Source of the DNA: Tubulanus polymorphus
Lineage: Eukaryota; Nemertea; Palaeonemertea; Tubulaniformes; Tubulanidae
Direction: 5' to 3'
NCBI RefSeq assembly: GCF_964204645.1
Contig: NC_134026.1
Coordinates: 8,133,450-8,197,449 of the forward strand
DNA length: 64,000 bases
Part shown: positions 10,927 through 23,509 of the stretch, in pieces
Layout of the letters: every line of letters starts with the position of its first letter
Position numbering within the stretch: position 1 is the stretch's first letter
Position numbers and translations under genes: made by a program
The notes under the pieces: generated by a model
What the model was told of the DNA's origin: nothing
Database searches by the model: none
The model's input: only the letters and a program-made list of their open reading frames with translations

Positions 10927-11877
10927 TTATTTGACTGAATTTCTACAGTGGATTTTCATACAGAAATAATCACGAATTTCTCGTCCCAGTAAAAGATATA
11001 TATAGAAATTTACCACATAGTTGCACATTTGAAACTGAACAAATAAGTCGTATAGAAAATCTCTCTGTTCCGGTGACATTGGTAAAAGTGAAGTAGTAGT
11101 GGTTGGAAGTATAAATATTGCAAATGCGAGTGAAACTGTTACAAGCATTATTGTAGTACGTTTTGATTTTGTAGTTTTCTGATCAGACGAAACCATTTTT
11201 GAACCCCTGAATAACTGAACTATTATAACAGCATTTGATATTAGAATCAAAGTTAAAGGTAGCAAGTAAATGTAGACGACAAATGCCGCAATTAGAGTTA
11301 TTAGGGCTAACAATTCATAGTAACATCCGAAAAACCGGTCGGTAAAATGTACCAACAATCCAGGTGCGAGACATATAGTCAATGCATTCACTAAAGTAAT
11401 TATCAATATAGTCAATCTAGCGAATCTCGGTGTACATATCAAACGAGATGTGAACGGGAAGAGTACAACTGCCGCACGTTCTAGAGATATTGCTACTATC
11501 AACCACGCACTATTGCTGCCTGCGAGTATCATTACAAATTCATAGATTTGACAGCTGATAAGTGAACCAATGATGAATATAGGACCATCTTTAACATGAT
11601 AGAGAACATACTGTAAAACAGGCAACAGTGTAAAACTGGTACAGTACATTAAGTCACAGACTGACAAAACTATAAGATAGTTAGCGTAAGATAAACTGCG
11701 GAATCTGCGACTTATCATTATTAGGAAAGTAGCTGAATTTCCGAAGGCTCCTAACAGGAACACGATTGGTAGAACGACCAGTGACACAGTACGGTAGCTT
11801 CCAGATCTGTTCACAAGAGACATGAGAACAATGTTACCACCGTAAGCTCGACCGATTTGAATCTGAGTAGAGTTCAT
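10927..11877 (-). CDS. Rhodopsin-family G protein-coupled receptor, copy 2
   Basis: Single exon, 316 aa, starting MNSTQIQIGRAYG and ending CRNSVK, the same length as copy 1. Most differences from copy 1 are scattered conservative substitutions concentrated in TM5 and the loop around residues 195-215 and in the 280s. It keeps GNSATF (TM1), SLERAAVV (TM3), the GCYYE loop, the KTTKSKRTTIMLVTVS segment before TM6, and NFYIYLLLGREIRDYF (TM7/helix 8). An in-frame stop close upstream confirms the start used for copy 1. It lies in tandem on the same strand with its own upstream 19-bp minisatellite, so the duplication unit was probably minisatellite plus receptor. Confidence 0.92.
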   Translation of the reverse strand: MNSTQIQIGRAYGGNIVLMSLVNRSGSYRTVSLVVLPIVFLLGAFGNSATFLIMISRRFRSLSYANYLIVLSVCDLMYCTSFTLLPVLQYVLYHVKDGPIFIIGSLISCQIYEFVMILAGSNSAWLIVAISLERAAVVLFPFTSRLICTPRFARLTILIITLVNALTICLAPGLLVHFTDRFFGCYYELLALITLIAAFVVYIYLLPLTLILISNAVIIVQLFRGSKMVSSDQKTTKSKRTTIMLVTVSLAFAIFILPTTTTSLLPMSPEQRDFLYDLFVQFQMCNYVVNFYIYLLLGREIRDYFCMKIHCRNSVK

Positions 11878-11889
11878 GATTCATGAAAA

Positions 11890-12075
11890 TCAAATGAGAG
11901 TGCACTGACTGTCTGAAAGTGCACTACTGCCTGAGAGTGCACTACCTGAGAGTGTACTGACTATCTGATAGTGTACTAAACTGTCTGACCATAGTGTCCC
12001 GACTGCCCGATAGTGTACTGACTGTCTGAGAGTGTACTGACTGTCTGACTGATTGTCAGAGAATGTTCTGGAACC
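11890..12075. repeat. 19-bp minisatellite upstream of receptor copy 2
   Basis: Degenerate repeats of ACTGACTGTCTGAGAGTGT, the same unit as at 10.0 kb and 12.5 kb. Some units are shortened (ACTACCTGAGAGTG). Confidence 0.85.
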
Positions 12076-12525
12076 GACCTTGTGTATTTGAAAATGCGTT
12101 CAACTTTGATACGAAGATATCACTAAAGTCTTTATTACAGCTACTATTCACGATTCACAGCGAACAGAAAATCAATTCTCAGAAATCTAACTCAATTTAC
12201 TCAGATATTCTGAAAGTTTATTACTGTGAATATATGTAATATATATGAATGTAACTAAATCAAATATATTTGATATTCGTTGTACGAGAATTCATTTGTA
12301 AATGGTGAAATGTTTCGTAGTAAAACATCTGAACAGGTTTGAACATGTCTATCAGTTCATTACAGGGAATACACAGGTCAAAATAGCACTAGGTGACCAT
12401 CAGTCAGTTTTGGTTACTGGCTACAAGGGAAATAAATGAACTATACTCCTCTCAATGTAAGAATTGTTTCATTGAAATCTATGTCACCAGATATACGTAA
12501 TGTTATGAGGTCGGAGCTAATGAGA
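12076..12525. other. Unique spacer, duplicated receptor 5' flank
   Basis: Includes text homologous to the 5' flank of copy 1 (CAGCGAACAGAAAATCAATTCTCAGAAATCTAAC at about 12158, matching about 10242), showing that the duplication extends upstream of the coding region. No gene seen. Confidence 0.55.
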
Positions 12526-12529
12526 GTGG

Positions 12530-13075
12530 AGTCTACTGTCTGTCTGAGTACTGACTGTCTGAGAGTGTACTGACTGCCTGAGAGTGTACGGACTGTGTGA
12601 GAGTGTACTGACTCTCTGAGAGTGTACTGACTGTCTGAGAGTGTACTGACTGTCTGAGAGTGTACTGACTGTCTGAGAGTGTACTGACTGTATGAGAGTG
12701 TACTGACTGCCTGAGAGTGTACGGACTGTATGAGAGTGTGCTGACTGTCTGAGAGTGTACGGACTGTGTGAGAGTGTGCTGACTGTGTGCGAGTGTCTTG
12801 ACTGCCTGAGTGTGTACTGACTGTCTGAGTGTGTACTAACTGTTTGAGAGTGTGCTGACTGTCTGAGAGTGCACTGACTACTGACTGTCTGAGTGTGTAC
12901 TGACTGTGTGAGAGTGTACTGACTGCGTGAGAGTGCACTGACTGTGTGAGAGTGTCTGGCAATGTGAGAGTGTACTGACTGTGTGAGAGTGTCTGGCAAT
13001 GTGAGAGTGTACTGACTGTGTGAGAGTGTCTGGCAATGTGAGAGTGTACTGACTGTGTGAGAGTGTACTAGTGTT
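12530..13075. repeat. Main 19-bp minisatellite array (about 28 units)
   Basis: Tandem GTACTGACTGTCTGAGAGT units, changing at the right end to a longer compound unit with GTCTGGCAATGTGAGA. Because 19 is not a multiple of 3, each frame reads a 19-residue repeat (for example SQYTLRQSVHSQTVSTLSD) and two minus-strand frames stay open for 160-170 codons. These are repeat artefacts, not genes. Confidence 0.92.
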
Positions 13076-14754
13076 GCGACAATGAGTTTTATTCCTTACA
13101 CTACGTGCTTGGACATCTCATCTTAGTTCAAACAAAAAAGAATTCATTGTTTCTCATCACTGCCCGCGTCAAGAAAACGTTTTGCAAAGTTATGGTCGAA
13201 AATGTGATAGGGGTGATCTCGCTTGCGTCTTTGGATGATTATCTTTATATCACCCGAAGGTAACTCAATGCCAAAGAGGACATTTGAAGGAGGACCCGAA
13301 GCCAAAAGTCACTAAACCCACCCAATAATTGAGTCGGCCGACGATATAGCAGTCGCCGTGAGCGGCCACACGACCGACTTTTTCGGGCGATTTACAAAAA
13401 TTCACTCGCGGCGATCGGGCGAAAAAATACGTCCCTAGCTTAATGGTGGAGACTGGACCCAATTTACGCGATTACCTTCGGGTCATGCAAACTTCGCCCA
13501 TTGCCTAATTAGCAACTCGAGGAAATCGTCATCAAGGGTGGGTGCTTTTGTTCGGTACTGGATGAAAAACCAAGAAAATCCAAATCAAGATTTTCTCAGC
13601 AGTCTTTGACTATTCAACAAAGTATTCCGAATAAAAATTCTTCATTTAGTGAGACAAATTGCATTCGGTCCTTACTTCGGGCTCATATGAGAAGTGCTTA
13701 CATAAATGCTGATAGACTCTCGACCGTGGGGGTATCACCATCCTCATGGCTGTCGTCGCAAGAAGAATCTTCCTCCGACGAACTGCACGAAGATTTTGAA
13801 CTAAAGACAAGAAAATGCTCGTCTGACGATGTGAACGAACGGAACTTCTTTTTTCTTCCTCCTTGAGGATGATTTAGAATGAGAGACTCCTTAATTTACA
13901 TTCTTGTCCTTTTTGACCGCAAATAAATCAAGGACTGTTTCTGCTTTTTGGTAGGCCCTATGCCTGGCCCTTGGCGCTGAGATTGGTGCCCTGACGACGT
14001 TGATGCCGACTGGCCCAATCCGGACCAAATGTAGTCCCTGGTGAAGTCGCTGCCGGGTTGCAGTGGTCCCCGGTTTCGAATGCAACCTCAGGCTCGTACA
14101 CCGAGTCTGAGCTGCATCACGTCGGAAACACGATAAAATGAACACCTGAATCTAGTGTTCACTAGTCAAATAGATAAATGGATTGAAAACGATTAAATTG
14201 GTTGTTAAAAACAACTAATAAATTGCGAAATTTTCGATCGCCGGCTTTACCCACGGAAGCGTCGCGGTGTTGAATTCGGCCGGCGCGTAGGCTACAGGTA
14301 GTGCGGTCGGGTAATTTCTGATAGCGCCCTGGCTCAAACCATGGAATTGGTATCATTACCCCGGCCAACCGTTACTCTAACCATTTAGCAGTCTTCGTCT
14401 CTCGCGTCACGGCGGAGACTGGGAGATATCCGCCGGACTAGTCCCCGACCGGAGAGGCGAGAGACCCGAAGTTATTCCTGGGTGAAACGCGATTAGCTTC
14501 CATGAGTCGAACACTCAGACCGCTCGCCCAGTTATCATACTTATGCGATGATTGAAATGAAATCTCGAAGAGAAGGGTTCCCGGACAATCCACAACGGGT
14601 CGGGCTTGATAGTACAATGTACTTTAATGAACGAGTACCGGACGATGGGTCCGGCCAGTATGTCAATATAGTTACAGCTACATAGAAACTTAATAACGAT
14701 GCATTGAATTGATGATTTTTATTGAAGGAATCGGCTGCTGTATTCAGTTTTGTG
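13076..14754. other. Intergenic region with degraded repeats
   Basis: No convincing gene. Frames at 13606-13866 (+), 13891-14145 (-) and 14162-14368 (-) lack family features. The G/C-rich stretch 14260-14480 (GGCCGGCGCG, CCACGGAAGCG) looks like an old repeat. The last 100 bases should include the RWDD4 promoter and 5' UTR. Confidence 0.35.
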
Positions 14755-16087
<1,333 letters not shown>

Positions 16088-16301
16088 AACTATTAAGTGG
16101 ATAGAGTGGATGTAGTCTAAGAGTGGATGATACTTAAACTCGGTGGATGCAGTCAAACTGTGGATATCTAAAACTGGATTGATATCGTGAGACGGTGCGG
16201 AAGTCTAGGTGGATTAAGTTAAATTGCCTCAATTATCAGAAATAAATAACAAAATAGAATTTAATTTAGCTCAGTTTTTATTGGCTGACAGTGATAGATA
16301 G

Positions 16302-17953
16302 TTATTTCGCATCTTCTTCAAACTGCTTTTGAATATCTTCTGGTATTTCCACTTCCTGCAGGTTGCTATGCTCCTCGCTGGGCTCATCTCCGATCAATAT
16401 TTGTATTAAATCGTGTATTGATTTTTTAATTGATTCATCCGTTTCCCAATTATCTAAATCTCTTACGATCACGTATGTATTTTTACTCTTTATGAATTGA
16501 CGAGCTGGTTTAGTGGCGCACATCTGAAATATATTGAAAAACACTGGTTACTCAGTACAAATGTAACTGGATCAAGTTTGAGAATGCTTGAGTTTGACAG
16601 TTCGGATTCATTCAGTTCCATAGTTCAGGATCCAGTTTCATAGGTCTGGATCCTGTTCCACAGTGTAGAGGGTACAACTCAGCACTTCTAAACCAAGTTC
16701 AACAGTTCTGGACCAAGTTCTAGAGTTTTGGATCCAGTTCCAGGATCCTGTTCCACAGTTCTGGATACAGCTCCGTACTTCTGGACCAAGTTCCACAATT
16801 CAGGTTCCGGTTCTTCAGTTCTGGATCCAGATCATCCAGTTGTACCCTAGCAGCAAGAGGGGGATGGATGATTTACCTTAAGTATCGCTTCTATTAGTAA
16901 AAGTCTAAGTTCTAATTCTGGTTCCCTTTGTTTCTCAGGAGGCAAATATTGTAAATCTAGAGGTAATCGATCCATGTCGTCCTCGTCATATTCTTCACCT
17001 CCAGCCAGAGGTAATAATAGATATGGTAAAATGTCTACTTTCTCACTCAGCAGCCACTCGTGATAATCTACAAATATAGAAAAACGTAAATATCTTTCAA
17101 AGTCTGTACACTACTCAGCTCAGACCCTAGTGAACCCTTCTTTCTAGGCCCTGTTTTATCCCCTTGTTACCTGGAACCACCGCCAATTCATTCCCTACTC
17201 CCATGGAGTTTGAAGCCTGAACAATTCTAGAAGAATTATGTCCATGTTGAGGTGGAGGGGCAGGTTTTATAGTGTGATCTAGTTCTCACCTATCTCGAAG
17301 CAGCAGTTTTTAATTAGTGTTATCGCTCCTCTTCGTCGGATTTTCGAATCCAAGAAACTAATAAACACCAGAATCCTCTGTATCACACATCTCTCTTCGT
17401 CCAATATATATTTACGAGTTTCTTTGATTTGAGTTAAATTCGCTAAAATGCAGCCCAAATAATCCAAACTTTCTCCTTTCGAATTGTAGCCTTTCGTACA
17501 AAAAGCGTTGATGATTTTATCGAAGCCGATCGAATCTGAATTTTCGTCGACAATTTTAAACACTTTAGCGGCGCATTTCTCGAAACGGGTGACGTTTGAG
17601 AGTAGTTTACACGCGAGATCCGAATCGCTACTCTCCGAATCCAGAGCTACGCGAAACAATCGCATAATTAAATCGCTGGAATTCTGTAACTGTAGAATTT
17701 TCCACGAAACGGAATCGACGGCGCTGAGATTGATCAGAGTCTTATAGGCGTACTTCACAAACGAAGGCTGATCGTCTTCTAAGCAGCAGTGAAATATCGC
17801 GTTTAAACTCGGTTCGTTTCGAGACAGAGTTTGAATTCCTTCATTCGTATCAGTCATATCCAAAACACATTGTATCGTGATTCCTCTCAATTCCGGACGA
17901 TCTTTATTCGTTAATAAATTAACGAACTCCTCGTCTAATTTCACTGTATTCAT
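16302..17953 (-). CDS. HGH1: HGH1 homologue (FAM203/BRP16)
   Basis: Three minus-strand exons: 17953-17290, 17067-16877 and 16523-16302; phases agree; 358 aa (human 390). An armadillo/HEAT-like helical repeat protein. N-terminal exon with LRGITIQCVLDMTD and CKLLSNVTRFE; middle exon with PYLLLPLAGGEEYDEDDMDRLPLDLQYLPPEKQREPE, the diagnostic HGH1 block; last exon ARQFIKSKNTYVIVRDLDNWE and LIQILIGDEP. In yeast and human cells Hgh1 is a chaperone adaptor that works with TRiC/CCT in folding of translation factor eEF2; the same cytosolic role is expected. The ATG at 17951-17953 follows one base after a TTTCAG acceptor, so a 5' UTR exon lies upstream and the nine extra in-frame residues before it are intron. 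The AATAAA (16277-16282, minus) is about 20 bases past the stop. Confidence 0.95.
16590..16850. repeat. Degenerate tandem repeat in HGH1 intron 2
   Basis: About eight diverged copies of a unit near 30 bp built on GTTCTGGATCCAGTTCCACA. It resembles the ends of the CAGTTCCACAGT MITE family seen at 50.3 and 52.5 kb. No coding potential. Confidence 0.6.
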
Positions 17954-19087
17954 ACTGAAATATAGAAAAACAGCCCGCAATACGTTAATATCGGCACCGT
18001 AACGTGCTGCCCCCTACCCGGAGATTCAGAAATGAAGTCGAACATGGTAGGCGAAGATTAAATGATTCAAGGCCGTGAATTAAACATGATACGGGCCGAT
18101 TATAATAAGTACACACCTTGATAATGTTCTGATATCAGTGCAACATCGAATCTTATTTCTAAATCTGTTTATTCGCGTAAAGTTTATTGTTTTCCACACG
18201 TGCCAGAAAGGAATAAACCGGAAATGGGTGGCCGGACGGAGCACTCCGTGATGGATAACTCCTAGATGAAGCGGCGAGGCTGCCTCCGTTTTCTTTGACA
18301 TCAGAAAAGTTCAGTAACACAAACTAAATTTAGTTTGTTTTTTTTCAAATTTTTGGTTGATATTAATAAAACACATATAGGTGGTTGGTGTATGATTTTT
18401 CGCTTCTATCATTAGATATGAGTCGCGTGATTTAGGTATGATTATGACGCACAGGATACGATAGATGGCGAGCTAGTAGTTTAAGTCTCAGCGAATTGAG
18501 TAGCAGAACCCCGAAATAATTTAACGAATTTTGAAAAAAAGTTTTAACCAGCTTTCTCTCTTGAGTCAGTTCACAGTTCACAAAATTCAATTCGATAAGC
18601 GTTCATTATTGCTTGTTTTGGAGGTCAGTACGTACGCCTACGGAAGCCCGTCGGGGAGGGGAGCTGAAAATCCGTACAAAAAGTGCGTCACGACGAAACG
18701 TTCCCAGGAATTCCCCTCTCTCGGTCTTTCACTTCGTCGACCACGGTATATCGTACCCGGAACACTGAATGCTGGCCCTACGGGACGAGCATTCTCTTTG
18801 GGATAGTTGCTTTTGGGAGGGGGGGTTCACTTCTGGTATACGCAAGGGGCGATAAATGATGTAGACCTACTGAGAGCGTGGGGAGGGGGATTAATACCCG
18901 AAAGTCGAGCGCGTGCTTAATGTACGCGGCTCCTTTCCTCAGGCACACAGGTGATCGAGGGCCACCCGGTCCCCCACCTTCCCTGAGTTAGTTACCACCT
19001 ACAAGCCCTTCAGAGGCCCCCGGGGATGCCAAGCGTCCCTCTCCAGAGTTCGTCACAATATTTTGTTAGTAAAAATACGTTATGTTA
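17954..19087. other. HGH1 upstream region, no gene seen
   Basis: Should contain the HGH1 promoter and non-coding first exon (the minus-strand text near 18000-18300 is a candidate). A G-rich stretch at 18800-18900 and the frame at 18531-18806 show no family features. Confidence 0.35.
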
Positions 19088-19712
19088 GGCCCTTCAAAGT
19101 TGATTACCTTGTTTCTCATCCAAATCTCTTGACGAGGGCGGGCGAATTTTTTTGTTGAAATAAAAAAGGGGAAATATACTCGTATTTTCATATTTTCCAA
19201 GATGACGAGGGCGGGAGGTTTTTCTTTTCAAATCCAAAAATTATTCACTGTGTAATACTTATATATGTATATAGTTTTTCAGAGTCTTGATTCATAGAAA
19301 GTGGGCAGCACCATAATCATTTGCTTATTTTCTTTATCTAAAACATCTAAACTACACAATTTCAAATAAATGCAGTCTAAAATGGCATATATAATCTCCA
19401 GGGTCACATGCCCAATCATCATGTGAATGGTTGGGAATGCCATTCTTATTATCATATCTAAACTTTGAATCGACCAATATGTCCAATAAGTGCATTACTA
19501 ATACACAATACTAATTATCGATAAAAGCGAAATGCATAAAAAGATCACCATACAACGCGTGAGGTGTTTTTATTTAAAAGAAAAGAGCCGACTGAAAACA
19601 ATCTGACGCGGCCGTTTCGGACTTAGTTTTGTCTTTTTATTTTGTGGCTTTCGGGAGTGACGCGGGCGGCTTTGCGATTTGATGAGAAACAAGGTATCAA
19701 CTTTCATGAGCC
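19088..19712. mobile_element. MITE, about 0.6 kb, PIF/Harbinger-like ends
   Basis: Left end GGCCCTTCAAAGTTGATTACC..TTGTTTCTCATC matches the reverse complement of the right end (GGCTCATGAAAGTTGATACC..TTGTTTCTCATC). The subterminal text repeats a GACGAGGGCGGG module (19132, 19203). The left flank is TTA and a TTA lies near the right end, suggesting a 3-bp target site. No transposase frame, so non-autonomous. A second long copy lies in FAM136A intron 2. Confidence 0.7.
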
Positions 19713-19810
19713 TTTATTGTTACTGTTGTTCACTTTCTTAGAGTCCCAGCTGGTTGTCTGAGCTGGTGTTATATCTTGTAGAGAGGTATGTATGTAAATA
19801 TAATCATGAT

Positions 19811-20500
19811 CATCTTCACCCGTCAAGGGATTCGAACCCACTACGCTAAAGCTGTTCCCCGAACCCCTTGACCTCACGAGTCGTTGGAGTCGTTACTAGC
19901 CGACCAGAATCCGGTCGTACCAACCAGCGCTTGTAACAAACCGTCAGTAGACATCTGTTGGTTTTCCCGTTAAATCAACCAATCAGCGAACGTTTTACCG
20001 AACAAGGAAGTATTTCGCAAATCGATATATGACGTCACGCGCAACAGCGCCAGTAATGAAATCACGCTTCGTGAGGCCAGGGGGCTGGTGGAAGCGAGTT
20101 CGGGAGTGATACCGGACCCCTGGCAAGCGAGGATGAATCATGATTGCATTGTTCGATCTCTATATCTAGTCTTGTTGAGAATGTTCTTTTTTCATGGTAA
20201 CCGACGATATGTATACGCGCGTGTTGTTTTCATTTTATGACATAAATCAAAACCAATATCAACCCTATTCCGCATCATCATTAGTTCGTCTGAAAGACCA
20301 TATGCATCTTTTGGCAGAAGATGGAAACTCAAATATGATACTGTTTGTGAATGGCCACATCACACCTGACTGACCACCACACTTACCCATCTTCACCCGT
20401 CAAGGGATTCGAACCCACTACGCTAAAGCTGTTCCCCGGGCTGGTGGAAGCGAGTTCGGGGAGCGATATCGGACTTCTGGCAAAAAGGCTGACCAGGCAA
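19811..20500. repeat. Interspersed repeat copies with RNA polymerase III B-box-like core
   Basis: A 50-bp segment (CATCTTCACCCGTCAAGGGA TTCGAACCC...) occurs at 19811-19860 and identically at 20388-20437. On the minus strand it reads GGGTTCGAATCC, a B-box match, preceded by an A-box-like TAGCGTAGTGG, but the two are too close for a functional tRNA promoter. A second module (GGCTGGTGGAAGCGAGTTCGGG) follows at about 20083 and 20438, and in inverted form near 7880. Probably a tRNA-derived SINE or its composite; medium to low certainty. Confidence 0.5.
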
Positions 20501-20928
20501 ACTTACGGACTCCGTCAATTACTACTGATCTATTGTCTAAAATCTAGCAGCAGCTGCTGGCATCCTGGACCCGGTTTGAGTCCTGGCTAGGGTTACGGGG
20601 ACTTAAGGTCATGGGACTTAAGATTTTCCCCATTTTGAGGATCGAATAGAAATATCGGGTTTTGCTTTCTGACCTTGGAGCGCGTATGTACGTTTCGGAC
20701 GTATTTCGATGGTTTGATGGAAGAGATATCGAAGGAGACCCTTCTACACTTCGCCGCGCTAGTGTGAGATATTGATTTGCACGCAAAGAAAGGAATGCTA
20801 TAACTCGAATATTCCCGACACCGGCAGCATAGCGCATGTTGTATAAATTTCTACCCCCCCCCCCCCATTCTATCTCTATTTGCCTCTGACGGATGTAATT
20901 GTGGGAGAGAGACGAAATATTCTAGTAA

Positions 20929-21215
20929 TAATACAGTACCATAGGGCGCTACAGGGAGGACGGCTACAGGGTCCATGTTGCCTTGATATATTGGGGGTTT
21001 CTACCACATATCGAGTAATAATACTTGGAATATAGTAGCATAGGGCAGGCTACAGGGAGGACGGCTACGGGGTCCATGTTGCCTTGATATATTGGGGGTT
21101 TCTACCACATATCGAGTAATAATACTTGGAATACAGTACCAGGGCAGGCTACAGGGAGGACGGCTACGGGGTCCATGTTGCCTTGATATATTGGGGGTTT
21201 CTACAGCATATCGAA
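20929..21215. repeat. Three tandem copies of a roughly 103-bp unit
   Basis: Units start near 20929 (shortened), 21015 and 21118. Each contains GGGAGGACGGCTACGGGGTC, CATGTTGCCTTGATATATTG and GGGGTTTCTACCACATATCG. The last two are nearly identical, indicating recent duplication. It precedes the putative poly(A) region of the 2,094-codon gene. Confidence 0.88.
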
Positions 21216-23478
21216 CGTGGTAAGAATACACCAGACCTTCAGATCCGCCTCATAGGGATCGTATACATACCCAGCATGACCTCGCGAAATTCTATCACTT
21301 CGTGGGCCTGAACGTGCCACACACGTCTGTATATCACCTGTTGTACAGTTTATAAAATTTCATAAAAATCGGTCAATGATCTGATTGTGGAGGGGAGGTT
21401 GATGATGATGACCGTCCTTCACTCAAGGTAAAAAAAACATCAACCTCATTTTCGATCACAGTATGTGGTGTGTGATTATTAAACTAATCAAACAGTTACA
21501 TTTATCTGAAACAGACTATAAACACAGCTCATCTCTCGCTCTCTCTGACGTCACTCAAACAAAATCGATTAAAGTTGAAGCGCTCTTTATCAACCGGAAC
21601 CGGAAACTGACGATCCATCACAGTAGAACGTGGCGAATTTCGCTCTCAGATAACATTGAAAACAAAAACTCAATTCGATATTTAAATTAATGATGATGTG
21701 GTTTTTTATTTACAAATCCGAGAAACTTTCAGCTTCCAAAGTACGAGACGAACCCGAAATCATTTAAACGTGTTTCCTTGGACACATCGTTAATTCGTAA
21801 CCATAATAACCCGTTACAATACACGTTACTATGGTTACAACGGATTTTACTACATTATTAGAGTCTGTTCTATAAATTCTGTTACAACAAAATAAAATCA
21901 AAACACAATAAAATATGATTGAATTTTAAACTATTCGACAACAAACATAAATTTGACAACAATTGTAGATAGGTCACGTGATGTATTAATATAATTATAT
22001 ATTCATATCTAAAAGGGGATTTCCACCAATCACAATCCGTGTTACATTCATATAATTTATTTGAATAATTACCATTTTTATCTAATGTTATTTTATGTTA
22101 TTTTCAAGCGAATTTTAAGCGATATCTTAAATGCGTTTTAAAAATTATTTACAAATCCCCTTTTAGTTGTTTCTATACTTTTTTTTACATTAATCTAATA
22201 CCCGAAATGAATGAAATATTTCAGCTTATATGTTATTAATTCTGGTTTCCAAAAATTATAAAAATATTTGAAGCACCGGATTTAAAAACGAATTCACGAA
22301 GAATTACAATGTGTATGAATTTAATATTTCGAGTTTTTGAGCAGCTAGTTTCGAATATACATTATATACACAATATCAGCGGAGAAACAGGAGCCACGAG
22401 GAGCTGAGCAGGAGCTTCATGTGGATCGAGCCAGGCTGACTCGTGAGGAGCCACGATGAGCTGAACGAGGAGACGAGGAGCCCGACCGACTCGTCAGGAG
22501 CCTCACAGTTCAAACACTGCGCAACATCAAACACTTTCATAAATATTTATTCTAAGATGCAATTTTCAATGTTTGCCAGAGATGAAATTATCTCTCACTC
22601 GCCGCTCTTAGATTCTTGGCAACAGCAACAGTAAAAAAACAAAAGTTTCCGGTGGTTCTCACAGCTCCCGGTGACTCTCCAACCCTAACCCTTACACAAA
22701 CCAGAAACACATATGTATATATATCACATGTGTTCGTTATGCTATAAGCTGAATTTTATAATAAAAAACTACTCAAAATAACAACAAACTGTCGATTAAT
22801 TTACATGATTTTTATCAATGGAATTAAAACAGAAAAAACCGTGGATGAAGTGAGCCCTGGTTATCGAGTATAAACACCTGTCTACCCTACTGTAGCATGG
22901 TATAATCGACAGACTGAAGATTTAAATATCCTCGCGAATCGATATCAACCAACAACCAAATCACTGTACAAGACGGTTACCATGGTAACTGAGATAATGC
23001 AGATTCGTGGTAACGGAGTGATGGATAGTGGTGGAAACTAACTGCTGCTACTGCAGCTGAATTCGCCAACTTCTCGTTTCATATTGCTTGTGATAATTTT
23101 TGTTAATAAATCAACATTTCAATAATAAGTGATAAGAGAAAAGGGGCGCCATTGAGTGGAGAAGGGCGCCGGGAGCGGGGCGTCTCTGAGCGGTAACTCT
23201 GTTTAATCGAGTCTTATACATTGTAATCGATCTGATGGAGGTGTTTTGTATAAACAGATTGATCCTCGCGTGCCGCAGCCGGTTTTAATCCATTGATGTA
23301 CTAGTAGGCCTAGGCCATTCGTCTAACAGATGTTACACACATCTATTACACATAGATTTGTATATCCGACTAGTGATATGTATGTATAATATCTGTCGGA
23401 CCCCTGGGGCCGGGACCCCCAGCAGTGTGATATACCCCACTCCAGCTAAGCTGATGATGCTTGACCAGTCACTGCCAG

Positions 23479-23509
<31 letters not shown>

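Noticed and set aside
12441-12999. Two overlapping minus-strand frames of 160-173 codons
   Set aside because: Both are readings of the 19-bp minisatellite.
13606-14368. Three short frames between the receptors and RWDD4
   Set aside because: No conserved features; codon content follows local composition.
19811-20437. tRNA gene suggested by GGTTCGAATCC
   Set aside because: A-box and B-box are nearly adjacent and no cloverleaf can be drawn; treated as SINE-like repeat.
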